From Gemmatimonadales bacterium (GTDB lineage: Bacteria > Gemmatimonadota > Gemmatimonadetes > Gemmatimonadales > GWC2-71-9): a stretch of DNA of 6,302 nt. Both the position numbers and the translations under genes were made by a program. How positions within the stretch are numbered: the stretch's first letter is position 1; each line of letters starts with the position of its first letter. Where the stretch lies: NCBI GenBank assembly GCA_013813145.1, contig JACCSE010000026.1, forward strand, positions 1-6,302. Direction: 5' to 3'. Shown piece by piece: positions 1 through 6,300 of the stretch. Under the pieces are notes generated by a model that worked only from the letters and a program-made list of their open reading frames with translations, had not been told where the DNA came from and searched no databases.

Positions 1-203
1 GAAGGATACAGGTGCTCGATGGTCACCAGCTCCCCGGGCTCGTGGTAGGGCAGCGGGCGGAGCAGGATCGCGTTGACGGCGCTGAAGATCGCGGTGTTGG
101 CGCCGATACCCAGGGCGAGGGTGAGCACGACGATGGCGGCGAAGGCCGGACTCTTGGTCAGACGCCGGAGGCTGTACCGGAGATCCTGAAGCAACGTGTC
201 CAT
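1..203 (-). CDS. ABC transporter permease, MacB/FtsX type (ADOP family), N-terminal part only
   Basis: Only the first 67 codons are present; the gene runs off the left edge of the window. The protein opens with MDTLLQDLRYSLRRL, followed by KSPAF and a hydrophobic helix (about residues 20-44) containing LTLALGIGANTAIFS, then LLRPLPY at 48-53. This is the classic N-terminus of the large MacB-like permeases of Acidobacteriota and Gemmatimonadota (ADOP type), which combine a first membrane helix, a MacB-type periplasmic core domain and FtsX-like helices, and work with a separate ATPase. The substrate cannot be told from this fragment; efflux or lipoprotein-type transport is usual for the superfamily. 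The ATG at 203 is chosen because it gives the family's standard start; no strong Shine-Dalgarno is visible before it. It lies 74 bases downstream of the DinB gene on the same strand, so read-through from the operon is possible but not shown. Confidence 0.85.
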   Translation of the reverse strand, partial: MDTLLQDLRYSLRRLTKSPAFAAIVVLTLALGIGANTAIFSAVNAILLRPLPYHEPGELVTIEHLYP

Positions 204-277
204 GGGGCGCTCGCGATGCTGGAGGGTGCGAAACGGCCCTTGTTTGACGGTGGTTGGGGAAAAATGGTTGCAGCCCC

Positions 278-763
278 CTACGGCTTACCGTTCCAGTCCC
301 CGAGCAGCCGGCGCACCGCGACCAGCTGACCCATATGGTACGCGTTGTGGTCCGCGACCAGGAGCAGTTCGCGGAGATAGGTCTGGCCGCTGCCGTGGGG
401 AATCTCCGCGAGGAGATCGATCGTACGGTCGGCCGCGATGGCCCGGAGCGCGCCCAGATCGTGGTGGAAGCCCCCGATGCTCTCCTCCCACGCCTGCTCG
501 GACGGCGGTGCGGAGACCGACGGCCAATAGTCGTCCGGCCATCGGAGCTCGGCATAGTCGGGATTGCGGCAGAAGTCGAGGATATCGTGCTGAGTGATTC
601 GCAGGTGCTCGACGAGCTGCCAGGGGGAATAGGGCAGCCTCTCGGGCACCCGGTCGCGCAGCGCCGGTGGGACCCCGTCGACGGCGGCGGTGAAGTCGAG
701 ATGGGCGTCCCGCCAGCCAAGCAGGCGGGTCAGATGGTCGCGTAGGATTTGGTCGCGGTCCAT
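278..763 (-). CDS. DinB-family (DinB/YfiT four-helix-bundle) protein
   Basis: This 161-residue protein has the size and layout of the DinB/YfiT-like superfamily, four-helix bundles that bind a metal through three histidines. The likely ligands are H53 in the LVEHL segment of helix 2, and H139 and H143 in ADHNAYHMGQ of the last helix; the ending QLVAVRRLLGDWNG is also typical of the family. Characterised members include thiol-dependent transferases using bacillithiol or mycothiol, but most are uncharacterised, so the reaction and substrate here are unknown. Despite the name there is no link to DNA polymerase IV. It should be cytoplasmic: there is no leader and no membrane helix. The gene starts 34 bases after the kinase stop codon, on the same strand. 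There is no clear Shine-Dalgarno before the ATG, so it may be leaderless or dependent on translation of the kinase. The metal site is inferred from spacing; the family call is fairly secure. Confidence 0.87.
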   Translation of the reverse strand: MDRDQILRDHLTRLLGWRDAHLDFTAAVDGVPPALRDRVPERLPYSPWQLVEHLRITQHDILDFCRNPDYAELRWPDDYWPSVSAPPSEQAWEESIGGFHHDLGALRAIAADRTIDLLAEIPHGSGQTYLRELLLVADHNAYHMGQLVAVRRLLGDWNGKP

Positions 764-797
764 GGGGTCAATCTAGCGAGAGCGCGGGATGACACGT

Positions 798-3332
798 TCA
801 CCTGATCGTCTTCTCCACTCGGCGCACGAGCTCCCGAAATCGCGGATCCCCGCGAATCGGGTCCCACCAACGCGACGTGGCAAGAAAGACCATCCCCCCC
901 GCCCGCGCCTGGTATGCCCGCTCCAGCCAGTGAAACGCCGCGTCATCGTCCCCCAGCGCCGCATGGAGCTGAGCGATGATCTCCGGCTTCACGTACTTCG
1001 TCATGGCGCGATCCTCCAACCGCCCGAGCACCTCCCGCGCCTCCGCGCTCCGGCCGAGCGCCAGGTACACCCCGAATCGGGTGCGCTCCGCCAGGTCCGC
1101 TCTTGCGCTCTCGTGCCGGTCGAGGAGCCGGAGTGCCTCGGCCGGCTGTCCCGCGGCGAGGAGCGCGCGGGCCCGGCACAACGCCACCAGCTCCCGCGCG
1201 GAACCCACAAAGCGCTCTGGGTCGCAGACGCCCACCGCCAGGTCGGGATGACCGCGCACCTCCTGGAGGTAGGCCACGTTCTCCACCATGGTGCCGGAAA
1301 GCGGGTCCAGCACTGTGGCCCGCTCCGCCAGCACGAGAGCGGAGTCGATCTGGCCGAGCGCGCCCAGCAGATGCCCGTAGTAGTAGAAGGCGAGTGCCGC
1401 GTTGGGGTCCAGCGCGATCGCCCGCTCCAGCGACACCCGAGCGGCGGGAAAATCCCACTCGAACCAGAGGAGCACGCCGCCCAACGCCGCGTGTGCTTCC
1501 GCCAGCGTGGAGTCGAGGCGCAGGGCATGGAGTGCTGCCGTCCTGGCTTCAGGATAGGACTCGTGGGGTGCCAGGTAGTCGTCCGCCAGCAGGGTCCAGG
1601 CCCCGGCGAGTCCGCTCCAGGCCGGCGCGTAGCTCGTATCGGCTGCGATGGCCCGCCGGAACCGCTCGACCGCGTAGCGAGGGTCCTCCTCGCTCGAGCC
1701 GGCCAGCGCGTGACGACCCCGCAGGTAGTCGTCGTGGGCGCGGAGCACCGCCGGCCGGGCGACCGGCGCCGGCGGCGGCAGTGTCGCCTGGAGCGACCCC
1801 GTCACCTTACGGGCGATCTCGTCCTGGAGATCGAACAGCTCCCCGGCCGCCCGTTCGTACGACTCGGTCCACAGCATGAAGCCGCTCGCCGCGTCCACCA
1901 GCGCTATGCTGACCCGGAGACTGTCGCCCACTCGGCGGATGGATCCCTCCAGGAGGTGGCCCACGTTGAGGCGCTCCGCCATCGCCCGCGCGTCGAGGTC
2001 CCGCCGGCCGCGCATCGCGAAGGCGGAGGTCCGCGCGGCCACCCTGAGCCCGGGTACTCCCGCGAGGGCCGCAGTGAGCTCCCCGCTCATCCCGCTGGAG
2101 AAGTACTCGTCCTCTCGATCCCCGCTCAGGTTGGTGAGCGGGAGGACCGCTAGCGACATCTCCCCGGGCGCGGGCGCCTCCACGCCGCTTTCGGCCCGGC
2201 CTCGCGGCAGCAAATAGACGGTGCCCATGGCCGCGGCAACCAAGAGGGCGAGCGCGGCAACGTGGGCCGGCCGTGCCGCTCTCGCCGCGCCGGCCGGCAG
2301 CGCATCGCCGAACCGGCGGGCGGTCTCGAATCGCTCCTCCGGCCTCTTGGCGAGCGCCCGCCGCAGGGCCGACTCGAGCGCCGGCGGCACCTCGGGGCGG
2401 TGTCGGCGGACCGAGGGAACCGGCTCGCCGATGTGACCCGCGATAGCGCCCTGAGGCGTCGGCGCGACGTACGGCGGCTGGCCGGCGAGCATCTCGTACA
2501 GCACGCAGCCGAGACTGTACACGTCGGTGCGTCCGTCGAGCCCCCGCGCGCCCAGAGCCTGTTCCGGGCTCATGTAGGCCGGGGTGCCGATCAGCATCCC
2601 GGTGTGGGTCAAGGTGGTGTCGGGAGTGGACGCATCGTATACCCGGCCGATGCCGAAGTCGGCGACCAGCACCTCGCCGTCCCGGGTCAGCAGAAGGTTC
2701 TCGGGCTTCACGTCCCGGTGAATCACCCCCTCGCGGTGGGCGTAGTCCAGGGCGTCGGCCACCTCGCACGCGATGCGGACGGCCTCCGCCACCTCCAGCC
2801 GCCCCTCTCGGCGAAGCCGTTCCCGCAGGCTCTCGCCGTCCACATAGGGCATGGTGTACCAGAGGCGCCCGCCCGCCTCGCCCGAATCGTGAAGCGGAAG
2901 GATGTGCGGGTGATGGAGTCGCGCGGCGAAACGGATCTCCCGCTTGAATCGCTCCTGCCCGAAGAGCGCCGCGAGGCCGGGGTGAAGGACCTTGAGCGCC
3001 AGGCGCCGGTCGTGGCGCTCGTCGTTGGCGAGGTACACCGCGGCCATGCCGCCCCTGCCGATCTCCCGAACCACCTCGTAGTGGCCGACCCGTTCCCCTG
3101 GCGCGAGCGCCACGGGATCGGTGCTCATCAACCGCCGCGGGTCGGCTTCCAACACTCCCTCCGGCCGGGCGTGAGCCTCGAGCAGAGCCGAGACCTCGGC
3201 GCGTAGCTCCGCATCGCCGGCGCAGGCCTCGGTCAGGAACTCGGCACGCCCTTCAGCGGCCAGGTCGAGCGCCGCCTCGAACAGCTCCTCGATCCGGCTC
3301 CGGCGCTCGGGAGTGAGTTGCGGACCGCTCAC
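798..3332 (-). CDS. Transmembrane Ser/Thr protein kinase with TolB-like and TPR C-terminal half
   Basis: The protein is 844 residues. Residues 5-55 form the helical segment (LTPERRSRIEELF...) that often precedes kinases of this type. The kinase domain spans about 84-344: glycine loop IGRGGMAAVY (91-100), ATP-binding K114, helix-C E132, catalytic loop HRDVKPEN (205-212, D207 as base), DFG (225-227) and activation-segment end GTPAYMSPE (249-257). All key residues are present, so it should be an active RD-type kinase. One membrane helix follows (about 356-375). Residues 392-513 resemble the TolB-N-like domain of COG5616 proteins (SLAVLPLTNLSGD, then HLLEGSIRR and LQDEIARKV), and 530-815 contain TPR-like repeats, ending in DPRFRELVRRV. 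The C-terminal half should lie outside the cytoplasm and may sense or bind partners. An in-frame start at 3506 would add 58 Cys/Arg/Gly-rich residues overlapping the methyltransferase. I prefer GTG at 3332, with AAAGG seven bases upstream. Substrates are unknown. Confidence 0.93.
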   Translation of the reverse strand: MSGPQLTPERRSRIEELFEAALDLAAEGRAEFLTEACAGDAELRAEVSALLEAHARPEGVLEADPRRLMSTDPVALAPGERVGHYEVVREIGRGGMAAVYLANDERHDRRLALKVLHPGLAALFGQERFKREIRFAARLHHPHILPLHDSGEAGGRLWYTMPYVDGESLRERLRREGRLEVAEAVRIACEVADALDYAHREGVIHRDVKPENLLLTRDGEVLVADFGIGRVYDASTPDTTLTHTGMLIGTPAYMSPEQALGARGLDGRTDVYSLGCVLYEMLAGQPPYVAPTPQGAIAGHIGEPVPSVRRHRPEVPPALESALRRALAKRPEERFETARRFGDALPAGAARAARPAHVAALALLVAAAMGTVYLLPRGRAESGVEAPAPGEMSLAVLPLTNLSGDREDEYFSSGMSGELTAALAGVPGLRVAARTSAFAMRGRRDLDARAMAERLNVGHLLEGSIRRVGDSLRVSIALVDAASGFMLWTESYERAAGELFDLQDEIARKVTGSLQATLPPPAPVARPAVLRAHDDYLRGRHALAGSSEEDPRYAVERFRRAIAADTSYAPAWSGLAGAWTLLADDYLAPHESYPEARTAALHALRLDSTLAEAHAALGGVLLWFEWDFPAARVSLERAIALDPNAALAFYYYGHLLGALGQIDSALVLAERATVLDPLSGTMVENVAYLQEVRGHPDLAVGVCDPERFVGSARELVALCRARALLAAGQPAEALRLLDRHESARADLAERTRFGVYLALGRSAEAREVLGRLEDRAMTKYVKPEIIAQLHAALGDDDAAFHWLERAYQARAGGMVFLATSRWWDPIRGDPRFRELVRRVEKTIR

Positions 3333-3336
3333 CGCG

Positions 3337-4053
3337 CTACCTTTGCCCCGCCTCGATGAACAGCATGCTCCCCTTCCGCCGGATCCGCAGCGGCCGGCCG
3401 GCGCTCCGGAGAGCCAGCGCCCGGATCTGCGCGACCGAGCGGGGACGAGCCACCTCACGGCAGAGATGGAGCAGGCGCAGGTAGGCGTCGCCCACCGAAC
3501 GGCCAAGGACGAGGCTGCTGAGGAACAGAACCCCGGATGGGGCGCGCACCCGGATCAGCTCGCCGAGTACTCGCTCGGGTTCGGAGAATAGGTGCAGGAC
3601 ACCCATCGAGAGCACGCTGTCGAACACCCCGGCCCGAAAGGGAAGATCCAGGAGATCCGCCTGGAGCAGCAGGAGCGGAGCCTTCCGCGCCGGTTCCAGC
3701 TTTTCCAGCCGGGTCCGCGCCTGCCGCAGCATCCCCACCGAACGATCCAGCAGCACGACCGGCCGGTACCGATGCCGTGCGTAGGCCTGCGCGCTGAAGA
3801 TCAGCGAGCCGCACCCGGCGTCCAGATGCCAGCCGGACGCCCGGGACGACACTGACGCATCGGCGAATCGCGCGTACTTGGATGCCGAGCTTCCCCAGAG
3901 TACCCGGTTGTAGGTGCGGTTGCCGACCACCAGATCGTAGACCTTCACTCGCGCGTCGTAGCGCTGCGGTGGGGCGGACCGCGGGAGCACCGACCAGATC
4001 CCGGGCTCGACCATCCACGCGTCGCGGGAAGGGGAGAGGAGCTGTTCGATCAC
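3337..4053 (-). CDS. Class I SAM-dependent methyltransferase (Methyltransf_11-like)
   Basis: This 238-residue protein carries a Rossmann-type SAM-binding domain. Motif I is LDAGCGSLIF (77-86). The acidic end of strand 2 is D103 in VVLLDRS. QADLLDLPF (131-139) should contact the adenine, and FDSVLSMGVLHLFSEPERVL (144-163) matches motifs II/III of the UbiE/Methyltransf_11 group. An N-terminal part (about 30-70, KVYDLVVGNRTYNRVLWG) precedes the fold, as in small-molecule methyltransferases. The acceptor cannot be predicted, and there is no membrane segment, so it should be cytoplasmic. The GTG at 4053 is chosen because it overlaps the upstream stop in a GTGA and has GAGGGG seven bases upstream; an ATG at codon 14 (position 4014) is the alternative. 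The open frame continues to 4812, but that extension is Arg/Gly-rich shadow of the hydrolase gene. It is co-transcribed and probably translationally coupled with both neighbours. The fold is confident; the specific function is unknown. Confidence 0.9.
   Translation of the reverse strand: MIEQLLSPSRDAWMVEPGIWSVLPRSAPPQRYDARVKVYDLVVGNRTYNRVLWGSSASKYARFADASVSSRASGWHLDAGCGSLIFSAQAYARHRYRPVVLLDRSVGMLRQARTRLEKLEPARKAPLLLLQADLLDLPFRAGVFDSVLSMGVLHLFSEPERVLGELIRVRAPSGVLFLSSLVLGRSVGDAYLRLLHLCREVARPRSVAQIRALALRSAGRPLRIRRKGSMLFIEAGQR
3340..3344 (-). promoter_or_regulatory. Ribosome binding site that sets the kinase start
   Basis: On the minus strand AAAGG lies seven bases before the GTG at 3332. It overlaps the last two sense codons of the methyltransferase (CAA AGG, then TAG). 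This supports the 844-residue kinase over the longer reading and suggests that ribosomes ending the methyltransferase help to start the kinase. Confidence 0.55.
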
Positions 4054-5165
4054 CTGAGTGCCCCTCGCTTGCGAAGGATCTCCAGCGCCGCTTCTACCGG
4101 GAGAGCCTCGACGATATTGCCGCCGGCGCGCTCGGTGGTGGCGGTAAAGAGCGAGTTGTAGATAGCCTCTTCGGTCGCTTCCACGACTGCCTGGAACAGA
4201 GGGGACATGGCGTCGTCGCCCAGCTCCGCCGAGCTGTGCCGCTCCGTGCGAGGGTGCCGGCGCACGGCCGGATGGGTGGAGAAGGCGATGACGTAATCGC
4301 CGGAGCCGTTGTCCATGACCGATCCGGTGCGGCCCAGGCCGATGATGGCGCGGGCGGCGAGCCGCTGGAGATTTCGCGAGAGCACCGGAGCGTCGGTGGC
4401 GACGACGATCATGATGGAGCCCGGGCGGGCCAGTCCCTTCCGGCCGAGCTCCCGGCCGACGGGTACGCCGAGGATGTGGAGGTCGCCCCCGAAATTGGTC
4501 TGCACGATCACACCGACGGTCCAGCCGCTGTCGGCCGCGGTCACCCGGCGGGAGGAGGTGCCCATGCCGCCTTTCCAGCCGAAGGCCACGGTGCCGGTTC
4601 CAGCGCCCACGCTCCCTTCCGGCACCGGACCTCCCATCGCTCCTTCGAGCGCCGCGTGCACGTGGACCGGTGCGATCGGTCGCCGGCGGATGGCGTTGAG
4701 GGCGTACCCGTCGTTGGTCTCGCCCACGACCGGGTTGATCGACCGGACCTGCTCCATTCCCGGCGCGGCCAGAAGCCGCGCCACCAGCGCGTCCGCGGCC
4801 CTCCACACGCACAGCGTGCAGGTGAGCAGAATGGGCGTCTCCAACTCGCCGAGCTCGGCCACCTGGGTGAGGCCGATCAGCTTACCGAAGCCATTCCCCA
4901 CGTAGATGGCGGCGGGAACCCGGTCGAAGAAAATGTTCCCGCCGTGGGGAAGGATGGCGGTGACCCCGGTGCGGACCGAGTCGCCCTCGCGCACCGTGGC
5001 GTGGCCCACTCGGACACCGGCGACATCGGTGATCGCGTTGTGCCGGCCGGGCGGGAGGGTCCCCGGCACCACCCCGAGCGCGCGAGCGCGGGCGCGGTGC
5101 TGCGCGTGGAGTGAAGCGGTGGCGGAGAGCAGGAGAAGAACCAGCATCGCTCGGGAGCGCGCCAA
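4050..5165 (-). CDS. Exported P1/S58-family hydrolase (DmpA-type aminopeptidase, Ntn fold)
   Basis: This is a 371-residue protein of the P1 family, whose models are the L-aminopeptidase/D-esterase DmpA and the beta-peptidyl aminopeptidases. They are made as one chain and cut themselves before a serine that becomes the N-terminal nucleophile. Here the cleavage site is ARPGS followed by IMIVVATDAP, which puts the nucleophile at S250. S288 and D290 in NGSGDYVIAFST are likely active-site residues, by analogy with Ser288/Glu290 of BapA. Other family signatures are NAITDVAGVRVGH (43-55), VGNGFGK (89-95) and VVGETNDG (146-153). Residues 1-21 form a leader (ARSRAM, then LVLLLLSATASLHA), so the enzyme is probably periplasmic or secreted. 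I chose TTG at 5165 because GGAGG lies five bases upstream and it supplies the basic leader residues; ATG at 5147 would give 365 residues. It is the first gene of the operon. The peptide or amide substrate is unknown. Confidence 0.92.
   Translation of the reverse strand: MARSRAMLVLLLLSATASLHAQHRARARALGVVPGTLPPGRHNAITDVAGVRVGHATVREGDSVRTGVTAILPHGGNIFFDRVPAAIYVGNGFGKLIGLTQVAELGELETPILLTCTLCVWRAADALVARLLAAPGMEQVRSINPVVGETNDGYALNAIRRRPIAPVHVHAALEGAMGGPVPEGSVGAGTGTVAFGWKGGMGTSSRRVTAADSGWTVGVIVQTNFGGDLHILGVPVGRELGRKGLARPGSIMIVVATDAPVLSRNLQRLAARAIIGLGRTGSVMDNGSGDYVIAFSTHPAVRRHPRTERHSSAELGDDAMSPLFQAVVEATEEAIYNSLFTATTERAGGNIVEALPVEAALEILRKRGALR
4061..4066 (-). promoter_or_regulatory. Ribosome binding site of the methyltransferase, inside the hydrolase gene
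   Basis: GAGGGG on the minus strand sits seven bases before the GTG at 4053 and lies within the last codons of the upstream hydrolase gene. With the GTGA start-stop overlap (4053-4050) it supports coupled translation of the two genes and decides between the GTG and the internal ATG at 4014. Confidence 0.5.
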
Positions 5166-5170
5166 GGCAA

Positions 5171-5175
5171 CCTCC
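5171..5175 (-). promoter_or_regulatory. Ribosome binding site favouring a TTG start for the hydrolase
   Basis: A perfect GGAGG on the minus strand lies five bases before TTG at 5165. It is 23 bases before the ATG at 5147, too far to serve it well. This is the main reason for preferring the TTG start. Confidence 0.6.
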
Positions 5176-5190
5176 GGGCCAACGAGGAGA

Positions 5191-5251
5191 ACGGTGAACG
5201 GTAAACGGTGAACGGGCTGCCCAGCCACGCCGTTTGCCGTTTTCCGTTCAC
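5191..5251. repeat. Period-7 heptad repeat forming an imperfect palindrome
   Basis: The left arm is a tandem of seven-base units, ACGGTGA, ACGGTAA, ACGGTGA, then ACGG (5191-5215). The right arm has units CGTTTGC, CGTTTTC, CGTTCAC (5231-5251). The 22 bases 5194-5215 and the reverse complement of 5230-5251 agree at 19 positions, around a 14-base spacer (5216-5229). In plus-strand RNA two of the three differences become G-U pairs, leaving one mismatch; in minus-strand RNA all three stay unpaired. It follows no gene end and has no T-tract, so it is not an obvious terminator. It may be an intergenic REP-like element, an operator for a dimeric regulator, or a leader hairpin of the minus-strand operon. 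Its role is unknown; only the repeat structure is directly seen. Confidence 0.8.
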
Positions 5252-5285
5252 ATTCCACCCTTAGTCTAGTATGCGATATTACGTG
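5252..5285. promoter_or_regulatory. AT-rich stretch, probable divergent promoter region
   Basis: Between the palindrome and the plus-strand ribosome binding site lies the only clearly AT-richer stretch of the spacer. On the plus strand TTCACA (5247-5252) resembles a -35 box, but the best -10-like hexamer, TAGTAT (5267-5272), is only 14 bases away, and one at 17 bases (TATGCG) is poor. On the minus strand TAATAT (5281-5276) and TAGACT (5268-5263) are weak -10-like sequences without a good partner. The assignment rests on position between two divergent genes. If the minus-strand transcript starts here, the palindrome falls in its leader. Confidence 0.3.
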
Positions 5286-5298
5286 GCAGGAGGAAACT

Positions 5299-6300
5299 AT
5301 GCTGAAGCTGACCTTACCCGCGCTCGCTCTCGTCCTCGCCGCCCCCGCCGGCACTCCGACCGATCCGCCGCCGGCAGGGGCCGCGCTCGACGTGAAGGAA
5401 TGGACCGTACCCTGGGAGGACACCCGCCCCCGGGATCCCTTCGTGGACGCCAGAGGTCGCGTCTGGTTCGCGGGGCAGGAGGGCAACTACATCGCGTATC
5501 TCGAGCCCAAGCGCGGGCGGTTCGAGCGCTACGAGATCGATCCGGGCACCCATCCCCACAATCTGGTCGTGGACGGGAAGGGGATGGTCTGGTACACCGG
5601 TAACCGGAACGGCCGCCTTGTGCGGCTCGATCCCGAGACCCGGAAGCTCACCTCCTACCCGATGCCCGACCCCGAGGTGCGCGACCCGCACACGATGATC
5701 GTCGACCGCGCGGGGAACGCCTGGTTCACCGCGCAGCAGGCCGGAGCCGTCGGCCGGCTCGACGGTGCCAGCGGCAAGATCCGGCTGTGGAAGACCGGCG
5801 AGGGCACTCGGCCCTATGGCATCGTGTTCGACGAGAGCGGCCGGGTGTGGTTCGATCTCTTCGGGACCAACCAGCTCGGCATGATCGATCCAAAGACGAT
5901 GGAGCCACGGCGCTACGAGCTGCCCGAAGGCGCACGTCCTCGCCGCATCGGCGTCACCTCCGACGGCGCCGTCTGGTATCCGGACTACGCCCGGGGCTAT
6001 CTGGGCCGGCTGGATCCGGTCAGCGGCAAGGTGCGAGAGTTCGCCATGCCGGGCGGCCCGCGCTCCCTCCCTTACGCCATGGCCGTGGACCACCGCGACC
6101 GGTTATGGGTGGCCGAGAGCGGCCTGCAGCCCAACCGGTTGGTCGCGTTCGACGCCAAAGCGGGCGGCTTTACCGACAGCGTGGCGGTCAGTGGCGGGGA
6201 CGCACCGAACACCGTCCGGCACATGGTGTTCCATGCACCCACCCGGGAGGTCTGGTTCGGGACGGATAGGAATACGGTGGGTCGGGTGACGGTGCGGTGA
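5299..6300 (+). CDS. Exported streptogramin-lyase-like (Vgb/COG4257) seven-bladed beta-propeller
   Basis: This 333-residue protein has a short leader (KLTLPALALVLAAPAG, residues 3-18), so it is likely exported. A Thr/Pro-rich linker to about 30 is followed by a propeller of repeated blades, each with the pattern P-x-x-hydrophobic-D-x-x-G-x-VWF. Blade centres are at VWF 55-57, VWY 97-99, AWF 141-143, VWF 183-185, VWY 225-227, LWV 269-271 and VWF 318-320, giving seven. The pattern matches virginiamycin B lyase and its many relatives. True Vgb opens the streptogramin B ring by a metal-dependent elimination, but most homologues have no known substrate, and I cannot confirm its catalytic residues; the sixth blade reads VAESG, with no Glu-x-His motif. 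The chain is complete, ending in TGA just before the window edge. AGGAGG (5288-5293), five bases before the ATG, fixes the start. It diverges from the hydrolase operon. Confidence 0.88.
   Translation: MLKLTLPALALVLAAPAGTPTDPPPAGAALDVKEWTVPWEDTRPRDPFVDARGRVWFAGQEGNYIAYLEPKRGRFERYEIDPGTHPHNLVVDGKGMVWYTGNRNGRLVRLDPETRKLTSYPMPDPEVRDPHTMIVDRAGNAWFTAQQAGAVGRLDGASGKIRLWKTGEGTRPYGIVFDESGRVWFDLFGTNQLGMIDPKTMEPRRYELPEGARPRRIGVTSDGAVWYPDYARGYLGRLDPVSGKVREFAMPGGPRSLPYAMAVDHRDRLWVAESGLQPNRLVAFDAKAGGFTDSVAVSGGDAPNTVRHMVFHAPTREVWFGTDRNTVGRVTVR

Noticed and set aside
278..763. DNA-damage-related function for the DinB-family gene
   Set aside because: The name comes from a Bacillus damage-inducible gene; the fold is a metal-binding helix bundle and nothing here shows SOS control or a repair role.
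789..2153. A 454-codon open frame on the plus strand
   Set aside because: It lies wholly opposite the kinase's TolB/TPR half, is rich in Arg, Pro and Gly with no recognisable domain, and is what codon bias in GC-rich DNA produces opposite a real gene.
2262..3206. A 314-codon open frame on the plus strand
   Set aside because: It is antisense to the kinase catalytic domain; no domain is recognisable and no ribosome binding site supports it.
4054..4812. N-terminal extension of the methyltransferase frame
   Set aside because: It overlaps the hydrolase gene in another frame, is Arg/Gly/Pro-rich and has no family similarity; the GTG at 4053 fits far better.
3882..5114. A 410-codon open frame on the plus strand
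   Set aside because: It is antisense to the hydrolase and methyltransferase genes, which both show strong family motifs; its own translation is low-complexity with no motif.
5191..5251. Heptad repeat as a mini CRISPR array or a transcription terminator
   Set aside because: The units are seven bases with no spacers, so it is not CRISPR. It follows no gene end and has no T-tract, so it does not look like a terminator.
5166..5486. N-terminal extension of the hydrolase frame
   Set aside because: It would read through the palindrome and the start of the divergent propeller gene, and would bury the leader peptide inside the protein.
5299..6300. Streptogramin resistance gene
   Set aside because: Family resemblance alone does not show the activity; catalytic residues could not be confirmed, and environmental homologues are common without any link to resistance.
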